Part shown: one piece after another, positions 12,001 through 17,688 of the stretch
How the letters are laid out: the number at the start of each line of letters is the position of its first letter
Numbering within the stretch: position 1 is the stretch's first letter
Assembly: GCA_005223375.1 (NCBI GenBank)
Contig: RXOD01004857.1
Location: 1 to 17,688, forward strand
DNA from: Amoebophrya sp. AT5.2
Taxonomy: Eukaryota; Sar; Dinophyceae; Syndiniales; Amoebophryaceae
Direction: 5' to 3'
DNA length: 17,688 nt
The notes under the pieces: model-generated
What the model was told of the DNA's origin: nothing
The model's database searches: none
The model's input: the letters and a program-made list of their open reading frames with translations, nothing else
Program-made: the position numbers and the translations under genes

Positions 12001-15000
12001 GATCACGGAGTTGTCCAGAACGCTGTACGCGTAGCCTTGCTGGCGCAGCATTCCGAAGACCGAGCACAACGAGCCGATCCTTACCGTCGCCCGCACGCTG
12101 CAGGAGCTTCCAACCCCGGCGAAGTCGAGCGTCGAGAAGCTGCCGCGGATGAGCATCTTGCCGAAGACGGACACGCCGGAAGACAGCCGGATGTACTGCC
12201 GCAGCGACATGCTCGAGCCGCAGTTCATGTAATCCAGCGTCGAGCAGGTGGATCCGAACCGCACCGCGCCGAAGAGCGAGCACGCGGATGCCATGCGCAC
12301 GTACGCGCGCAAGGACAGAGAGCTGCCGATGTGTTGCCGTCCGTACGCGCTGCAGCAGGTTCCCGCGACCCGAACCGATCCGAACAGCGAGCAGGCGCTG
12401 CCGCAGCGCACGAACGAACGGAGCGACAGCGCGGACGCCAGGTTGGAGCAGTCGAGTACAGAAAGCGAGGAACCGCATCGCCACTGCGAGAACACGGACA
12501 ACACGGAGCCGCAACGGGCATACTCGCGCAGCGACAAGCTGGACCCGCAATTCACGAAGTCCATCACTGAGCTCGAGCTGCCGCAACGGATGAAGCTGCG
12601 GATGGAGAACGAGCTGCCCATGAGCAAATGGTCGAGCGCCGAGAACCGGCTGCCGATGCGCACCTTCCCGAAGAGACTACAGGTCGACTGCGAGCGGATG
12701 AATGCGCGCACGGATAGGGCAGAGCCGAAGGCCGCGGCGTCCAGGACGGAGAGCGTGGATCCCGCGCGCACGTGGCTGAAGATGGAGATGGTGGACCCCA
12801 GCTTCAGGAAGCTGCGGACGGAGAAGGTGCTGCCAAACTGCGTCTGGTCGAGGACGGAGAACATGGCGAGGCCGGAAGCCTCCCGTCCGCCGAGCATGGT
12901 TCGGCCGAAGACGGACACCAGCGATCCGCAGCGAGCGAAGTTTCGCAGCGACATGGTCGACCCTAAATCCGCCTGGTACATGATGGACATGCAGCTGCCG
13001 AACCGCGCTCGGCTGTACACCGACAGCGCACTCCCGATGCGGCTGTACTGGCGCAGCGAGAACGCCGAGCCCAGGTGCACGTTGCTCAGAATCGACATGT
13101 TGCTGCCCAGTCGCTGCAGCCCGTAGAGGGAGAGCGCGGAGCCGCACCGCGCGAAGCTGCGGCAGGAAATGGACGAACTCACCTGCATCAGGTCGAGGAC
13201 AGAGAGCGTCGACCCGATGAAGGCCATGCCGTAGACGGAGAGCGAGGACCCGAGGCGGAACATGGACCGCACCGAGAAGCCGCTGCCGAAGTGCACGAAG
13301 TCGAGCACAGATACGGAGGACGCGAACCGCGCCATGCCGTAGACGGAGTACGTCGAGCCGAGGCGGGCGAGCGAGCGAACACTCAAGCCGCTTCCCAGCG
13401 CGAAGTAGTCCATGATTGACATGCCGGACCCGAGGCGGGTCAACCCGTACAGACTGCAGGCGGACCCCAGTCGGTTGAAGGAGCGGAAGGACAGAGCACT
13501 GCCCGCCTGAATGGAGTCCAGCAGCGATAGAGAACTACCGAACCGCACCAGGCCGTAGACCGAGATCGAGCTGCCCGTGCGCAGCATCGACCGGATGGAC
13601 AGCGAACTGCCGACCAGCACCGAGTCCAGCACGGAGAAGGTCGAACCCAATCTCGTGAGGCCGTAGATGGAGAGCGACGATCCGAACCGCGTGAAGCTGC
13701 GCATGGAGCAAGCGGAGCCCAGCGCGAACATGTTGAGGACGGAGAGCGAGCTCCCCAGCCGGAAGTTGTGGAAGCAGCTGAGCGCGCTCGAGTGCCGGTA
13801 GAAGCTCCGCACCGAGAACGCACTCCCCGCGTGCAGATAGTCAAGCAGCGAAAGCCCACTACCGAGTCGCGAAGTTCCGTACAGCGAAATCGCACTGCCG
13901 AAGCGCAAGAAGGAGCGGAGGGAGTAGGAGCTGCCGACGCACACGAAGTCGATCACGGAGAAGGAACTGCCGAACCGCGACACGCCGTACACGGAGATGG
14001 TCGAGCCGAGTCGCGAGAAGCCGCGCACGGACATGGTCGAGCCGATGTGCACAAAATCGAGGATCGACACCGCGCTGGCGAAGCGGCCGAGCCCGTAAAT
14101 GGACAGCGTGCTGCCCATGCGGGCGAAGCTGCGCAGGCTCAAACAGCTCGCCGACTGCAGGTACTCGCACATCGACACCGTGGAAGCGAGTTTCAGTGCG
14201 GCGAACACTGAGAGCCGCGACCCCAGTCTGCTGCACGAGCGAAGCGAGAGAGCACTTCCCAGCTGCACGTAGTCGAGCGAGGACAGCGAACTGCCGAGCT
14301 GCATCATGCCGTACAGGGACTGGACGCTGCCGAGCCGCGCCAGCGACCGCAGCGACAGCGAGCTGCCGAGGTGGAAGTAGTCCAGCATGGAGAGGGTCGA
14401 GCCGATGCTCACGAAGCCGTACACCGAGAAGGTGCTGCCCAGGCGCAGGTGCGACCGCAGCGAGAGCGACGACCCGATCAGGATCGAGTCCAGCACGGAG
14501 CAGGAGCTGCCGAGCCGCTGCTGCGACAGGACGGACAGCGTGCTGCCGATCCGGAAGTACTTGCGCACCGAGCAGGAGCTGGACAACCCGATCTGGTCCA
14601 GAAGCGACATGTGCGAGCCGAACCGGCACATGCCCATCACGGACACCGCCGACCCAGCGCGGTAGAAGCTCCGCAGCGACAGCGACGAGCACAGGCCGAC
14701 CGTGTCCAGAATGGAGAGAGTCGACCCGATCTTCGCCAAGCCGTAGATGGAAAGAGAACTTCCCAGCCGGGAGAAGCCGCGAACGCTCATCGAGCTGCCG
14801 ATCGCGATGCTGTCCAGGACGGAAAGACTGCTGCCGATGAGCGAAATCCCGTACACGCTGCAGGACGAGCCGAGACGCACGAGCGAGCGAATCGAGATCG
14901 CGGATCCGAAGCTGATCATGTCCAGGCAGGATACGGCAGAACCGATCCGGGACAGCCCGTACATGGAGAGGGAAGACCCCATGCGGAAGAAGCTTCTGGT

Positions 15001-17688
15001 CGACAAAGAGCTGCCGATCATCATGTAGTCCAGCAGCGACATCGAGCTGCCCATGTAGGCCATGCCGTACACGGAAAGACTCGAGCCGAACCGCGCGAAG
15101 CTGCGGAAGCTCAGGCTCGAGCCGATGTGCACGAAGTCCAGCGCGGAGCAGCAGCTTCCGCACCGCGCTTGCGAAAACACGGAGAAGGAACTGCCGAGGC
15201 GGGAGTAGTTCCGCAGCGACAGCGCCGACCCGAGGAAGACGCGGTCGAGAACCGACATCGCGGAACCGAGTCTGCCCAAGCCGTAGAGCGAGGCGCTACT
15301 GCCGAACCGCGCGTAGGTGCGGCACGAGAGGCTCGATCCGAGGTTCAGCATGTCGTAGACGGTGAGACTCGACCCGCACGTCTGCCGCGAGTAGATCGAG
15401 AACACGCTGCCGTGGCGGAAGTACGAGCGGAGCGAAAGGCTGCTTCCCAGGCTCAGGTGATCCAAAATGGACATGCGGCTGCCCAGCCGCAACGGCGCGA
15501 ACAGCGAGCAGAGGCTGCCGAGCCGGGCGTAGGTCCGGATGCTGAACGCGGACCCTAAATGCAGCGTGTCCAGCAGCGAGACCCGCGACCCGGCGAGGCA
15601 CATGCCGAACATGCTGCAGCCGGAGTGCAGGCGCTGCACCTGCCGACAGGACAGAGTCGACCCCATGTGCATGAAATCGATCACGGACACGCAGTCATGG
15701 AAGTTCATCCGCCCGTACACCGACATCTGGCTCCCGAGGCGGAACACGGAGCGCAGCGACATCCCGCTGCCGAAGTTGGAGTAGTCGATCAGAGACATGC
15801 AGCTGCCCAGCCGGAAACTTCCCTGGATCGAAAAGGTCGACCCCATCCGCACGTAGCTGCGGAGGGAGAGCGTCGATCCGAAGAACACGCGGTCCAGAAT
15901 CGAGAACGTCGACCCCAGCCGCGTCATGCCGTACACGGACAAAACCGTTTTTCCGGAAATCATGAAGCTGCGGCAGGAGAGCGACGATCCGAAGCTCGCG
16001 AACGCGAGGACGGACGTTTCGACGTTGCCCTTATTGATGCGACCGAACACAGACAGCCCGGAGCCGAGTCGCGTGAACCCGCGGAGCGACATGGCCGAGC
16101 CCAGGTGCGTCTGCTGCAGGACCGAGATGGTGCTGCCCGCCTGCGCGCGGCCGAATATGCTGAAGCACGATCCGGCCCGCGTGATCGCCCGGAGCGAAAG
16201 GCAGGAGCCCAGATGCACACTGTCCACGACGCTCGCACTGGAGCCGATGCGCATGGTCGAGAAGAGGGAGAAACTCGACCCCATCTTCGCCATCGCGCGG
16301 AGGCTCATGACGCTGCCGAGGAAGCTGTTCTCGATGATGGACATCGAGCTGCCGACGTTCTGGCTCGTGTACACGGACAAGCAGCTGCCGAGGCGGATTC
16401 TGGTTCTGCAGGAGAGCGCCGAGCCCAAGTTCAAGCAATCCAGGAGAGACAAGCGGCTGCCGAGCTGCGCCTTGCCAAACACCGACGCGGCGGAGCCGGA
16501 ACGGATGAAGCAGCGCAGGCTCAAAGCGGAGCCCAACGACAGGCAGTCGAGAATGGACAATCTCGATCCGAAGGTGCACATGCCGTACAGCGAAATCGCT
16601 GAGCCGAGCCGTGTCGCAGACCGCAGACTGATAGCCGAGCCGAGGTTGACCATGTCCACAACAGAAAGGCTGGAGGCGAGCTTCACCAACCCGAACAGCG
16701 AGATCGAACTCCCGAATCGCGCGAGCGAGCGAATGCTGATCGTGGAAGCGACGTGCGCAGTGTCGAGCATGGAGAGGGAACTGCCCAGGGTAGCGATGCC
16801 GAAGATAGACAATGCCGATCCAAGCCGAGCCATCGAGCGGCAGCTGATGTTCGAGCCGAGGAAGGTGCATTCGAGGATGGAGAGGGTGCTGCCGAGGCGG
16901 GCAACCCCATACATGCTGATCGCAGACCCCATGCGCGAGAGCGACCGGACGCTGAACGCCGATCCGCAGCTGGCGCAGTCAAGCAACGACAGGTTGGAGC
17001 CGAGTCGCGAGATCCCGAAGACGGACAAGCTGCTTCCCAGTCGGGCGCAGGAGCGCGTGGACAGCGTCGAACCGAGGTAGAGGCAGTCGAGCACGCTCGT
17101 GTAGGTGTGCGAGAAGCGCACCTGCGACATCACGCTCAAGCTCGAGCCGAGCTTGATGTAGCTGCGCAGGGACAGCGTGGACCCGAATTTACAGCTGTCC
17201 AAAACCGACATCTGCGAACCCAAACGCGTCAGCCCGTACACGGACAAAGCCGTTTTTCCGGAAATCATGAAGCTGCGACAGGAGAGCATCGATCCGAGGC
17301 TGGTGCTGTCCAGGATGGAGAGGTAGCTGCCCATCGACGAGAGGCCGAACAGCGAGGTGCTGGATCCGAGCCGCGCGAACGTGCGTATGCTGCAGGAGCT
17401 GCCGAGCGAGATCGCGTCCAGGATGCTGAACTGGGAGCCAAGGGTCAAAGTGCCGAAGATCGACACCGAGCTTCCCAAGCGCACGAACGACCGGAGCGAC
17501 AAGTTTGAGCCCAGGAAGCTGCTGTCGAGCACGGAAACGGTGCTGCCCATGCGCTGCAAACCGTACAGGGAGACCGAGCTGCCGCACCGACCGAAAGACC
17601 GCAGGCTCACGGAGCTGCCCATCTGCAGCGTGTCGAGGATCGAGAACGTGTGCTGCCCGCGCGTCCAGCCGTACACGGAGACGGAGCT
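1..17688 (-). CDS. Giant Ser/Gly-rich 12-residue tandem-repeat protein, internal fragment open at both ends
   Basis: I read 5,896 codons in one minus-strand frame (codon triplets begin at plus-strand positions 1, 4, 7 and so on) with no stop. The start and end of the gene are outside the window, so no start codon or ribosome binding site can be chosen. The product is almost entirely 12-residue units of the form G-S-S-x-S-h-x-x-x-x-x-L/F, in the cyclic order A (SLRSF), B (SVFG or SVYG), C (SVLD). Three things mark this frame as the real one. All length changes between units are whole codons. Serines at fixed positions alternate between AGY and TCN codons. The hydrophobic pattern holds from end to end. 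Arg is the main basic residue and Asp the main acidic one; Lys, Glu and Trp are sparse. I see no enzyme motif, signal peptide or hydrophobic membrane helix. By repeat geometry I infer a beta-solenoid structural or surface protein. I do not recognise a named gene. Splicing cannot be excluded, but no reading-frame interruption suggests an intron. Confidence 0.93.
604..621 (-). other. Loop SACDTG at a B-to-C junction (net three residues)
   Basis: After B unit SSTCSIFGAMKR the C unit reads SACDTGISVFDATAL, 15 residues. The flanking A units are of normal length. Confidence 0.68.
1342..1374 (-). other. Loop VGAGKKLYGVC in a B unit (net five residues)
   Basis: The B unit GSSLSLVGAGKKLYGVC is 17 residues long and is followed by a regular C unit GSDLSIMDAISL. 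It holds one of the few adjacent Lys pairs in the protein. Confidence 0.7.
1813..1839 (-). other. Loop KDRGCGGTR at a B-to-C junction (net five residues)
   Basis: B begins SSGFSLSGTFQK and C ends FSISDVAML, with DRGCGGT-like residues between. B plus C span 29 residues. The loop is Gly-, Cys- and charge-rich, similar in style to the loop at 12,871-12,891. Confidence 0.7.
2521..2550 (-). other. Loop VPEGKRCNIL at a B-to-C junction (net four residues)
   Basis: The B unit begins GSSFSAY and then departs into VPEGKRCNIL before APLSVMNALQF restores the C pattern. B plus C span 28 residues. The segment is rich in charged and polar residues compared with the surrounding units. Confidence 0.7.
2893..2931 (-). 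other. Irregular B-to-C junction (net five residues)
   Basis: Between B start GSTCSV and the C motif FSLMDYFAM the chain reads GSATNQRTCMISG. B plus C together span 29 residues instead of 24. The insertion accounts for the 195-base spacing of dyads at this point in the 180-bp zone. Confidence 0.7.
3190..3663 (-). other. Cysteine ladder at repeat position 4, with 180-bp spacing
   Basis: Cys replaces the usual Leu at position 4 (GSSCS, GSGCS, GSACS) with codons at 3,661, then 3,553, 3,517, 3,481, then 3,373, 3,337, 3,301, then 3,190. The two complete runs of three consecutive units are offset by exactly 180 bases. The pattern therefore follows the super-repeat and not the 36-bp unit alone. Confidence 0.78.
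3934..3951 (-). other. Loop TKTPEF inside a B unit (net five residues)
   Basis: The B unit reads ASSLSVYGTKTPEFVRM, 17 residues, followed by a normal-length C unit HAHLSVLDSVGL. The insertion lies just after Y-G, in the second half of B, near the B-to-C corner. It brings Lys, Pro and Glu, which are rare elsewhere in the protein. Confidence 0.72.
7249..7269 (-). other. Loop GGPSSTG at a B-to-C junction (net four residues)
   Basis: The C unit reads GGPSSTGVSLFDYMNM, 16 residues instead of 12. The flanking B (GSRMSLFGDFRF) and A (GSSMSMRLVAKM) units have normal length, so the extra length is confined to the start of C. Confidence 0.72.
12403..12585 (-). other. Cysteine ladder at repeat position 12
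   Basis: Cys codons occupy the last position of units at 12,583, 12,547, 12,511, 12,475 and 12,403, that is five of six consecutive 12-residue units, at exact 36-base steps (12,439 is Leu). Position 12 is normally Leu, Phe or Met. If the repeats stack as a solenoid these thiols would line up on one face. It coincides with the first dyad. Confidence 0.75.
12871..12891 (-). other. Seven-residue loop GGREASG at a B-to-C junction
   Basis: After B unit GSLVSVFGRTML the next C unit is 19 residues instead of 12, with GGREASG preceding LAMFSVLD. It is the largest single insertion in the window and the only interruption of note in the triad-only zone, about 250 bases before the first dyad. The Gly-rich, charged composition fits a surface loop projecting from a repeat scaffold. 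Confidence 0.75.
15930..15982 (-). repeat. Near-identical 53-bp segment, copy 1 (SCRSFMISGKT variant)
   Basis: These 53 bases match 17,235-17,287 with two mismatches, which is unusual because other units at comparable distance are diverged in DNA. The encoded variant replaces the usual A-to-B junction with SCRSFMIS-GKTVLSVYG, one residue longer than normal. The two copies are exactly 1,305 bases apart, which equals 36 units of 12 residues plus three single-codon insertions. This suggests a relatively recent local duplication or gene conversion. Confidence 0.8.
17235..17287 (-). repeat. Near-identical 53-bp segment, copy 2
   Basis: Partner of 15,930-15,982, encoding SCRSFMIS-GKTALSVYG. The core of 28 bases (17,250-17,277) is identical in both copies. 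The only mismatches are at one codon either side of this core: Ala for Val in the protein, and a silent change in the Cys codon. Confidence 0.8.

Larger units (their letters stand above)
5230..12618 (-). repeat. Middle zone: triads mixed with scattered A-C dyads
   Basis: The first unit pair lacking B is A GSSFSIRSFIRC (12,583-12,618) followed directly by C GSSSSVMDFVNC (12,547-12,582). From there down to about 5,230, 24-residue A-C dyads occur irregularly among triads; about 18 were counted, for example at about 11,670, 11,130, 10,440, 10,050, 9,400, 9,340, 8,600, 7,780, 7,070, 6,880, 6,590, 6,420 and 5,500. The B unit is more variable than in the triad-only zone (FSR, FSQ, IQQ, CSR). Twice the B slot holds an A-like sequence with Arg at position 7, near 10,630-10,665 (GSACSLRCNARF) and 8,530-8,565 (GSAMTVRNIVKF). 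Confidence 0.8.
1..17688 (-). repeat. 36-bp (12-residue) tandem repeat array filling the window
   Basis: Nearly every 36 bases the minus strand repeats a unit encoding GSSLSV or GSSLSL plus six more residues, for roughly 485-490 units. Gly at position 1 is sometimes Ala, Ser or Cys. Ser at position 5 is the steadiest position of all units. Position 4 is Leu, Met, Phe, Ile, Val or Cys, position 6 is Val, Leu or Ile, and position 12 is Leu, Phe, Met, Ile, Val or Cys. Units differ strongly at the nucleotide level while the protein pattern is kept, so this is a diverged coding array rather than a recently homogenised satellite. The array reaches both ends of the window, so the total copy number is unknown. 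Confidence 0.95.
12619..17688 (-). repeat. N-terminal-side zone: uninterrupted A-B-C triads (108-bp period)
   Basis: From the right edge to about 12,619 every unit follows A-B-C without skipping, about 47 triads in a row. Typical units are A GSSLSLRSFARL, B GSSLSVYGMxRL and C GSSLSVLDFVHL. Between about 13,000 and 15,400 the B unit very often carries Y-G at positions 7-8, which becomes F-G or F-S further along. The register is broken only by small whole-codon insertions: single residues near 17,250, 17,120, 16,030 and 15,946, and one seven-residue loop at 12,871-12,891. This is the most regular part of the window. Confidence 0.85.

Noticed and set aside
13859..15163. 434-codon minus-strand open frame
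   Set aside because: It lies in the wrong phase relative to the clean A-B-C triads in the same bases. It is a shadow of a stop-poor repeat.
15942..15957. SGKT sequence suggesting a P-loop nucleotide-binding site (also near 17,250)
   Set aside because: The required Gly four residues before the GKT Gly is absent (the context is SFMISGKT), and the surrounding residues are ordinary structural repeats with no kinase or ATPase domain.
1..17688. CRISPR array, because of the short regular repeat
   Set aside because: There are no constant repeats separated by unique spacers. The whole 36-bp unit varies, it is coding, and the period is a multiple of three throughout.
1..17688. Non-coding satellite or centromeric repeat
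   Set aside because: Units are diverged in DNA but conserved in protein, insertions and deletions are whole codons, and the frame never closes. A non-coding satellite would not keep these properties over 17 kb.
1..17688. Introns with GT-AG boundaries
   Set aside because: GT and AG dinucleotides are plentiful, but no segment departs from the repeat pattern or closes the frame, so nothing needs to be spliced out.
1..17688. Collagen-like, silk fibroin or RTX calcium-binding repeats
   Set aside because: There is no G-x-y triplet periodicity, no poly-Ala or GAGAGS blocks, and no GGxGxD nonapeptides. The period is 12 residues with an S-x-S core.

Overview
The whole 17,688-base window appears to be one uninterrupted piece of a single giant protein-coding gene on the minus strand. 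Reading the reverse complement from base 17,688 down to base 1 gives 5,896 consecutive codons. I translated every 60-base line by hand and found no stop codon. The gene enters and leaves the window in frame, so its start, its stop and any promoter or terminator lie outside. No RNA gene, mobile element, CRISPR array or intergenic gap is visible.

The product is a serine- and glycine-rich repeat protein built from a 12-residue (36-bp) unit with core G-S-S-x-S-h. The units come in three kinds in fixed order: A (GSSLSLRSFxRL, Arg at position 7), B (GSSLSVFGxxRL or GSSLSVYGxxRL) and C (GSSLSVLDxxxL, usually Asp or a polar residue at position 8). A-B-C makes a 36-residue (108-bp) triad. Where B is missing, A-C makes a 24-residue (72-bp) dyad. 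By hand count there are roughly 130 triads and about 40 dyads.

The layout is zoned from the N-terminal side (high coordinates) to the C-terminal side (low coordinates). 17,688-12,619 is triads only, with B mostly ending in Y-G. 12,618-5,230 is triads with scattered dyads. 5,229-2,791 is dominated by strict dyad-triad alternation, giving a 180-bp super-repeat, with a cysteine-rich patch. 2,790-1 is the most irregular, with many dyads and several longer loops. Insertions and deletions are whole codons and cluster at the B-to-C junction, as expected if one corner of a beta-solenoid tolerates loops.

The organism cannot be fixed from one repetitive exon. The DNA is GC-rich, intronless for 17.7 kb, and has very diverse synonymous codons. 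From general recollection, predicted proteins with GSSLSV-type repeats occur in dinoflagellate and related algal gene models, so a eukaryotic alga is my weak first guess. A bacterium with a giant surface-protein gene is not excluded. The likely role is structural (extended solenoid, wall, surface or adhesive protein), but this is inference. No catalytic domain, signal peptide or membrane segment is visible inside the window.
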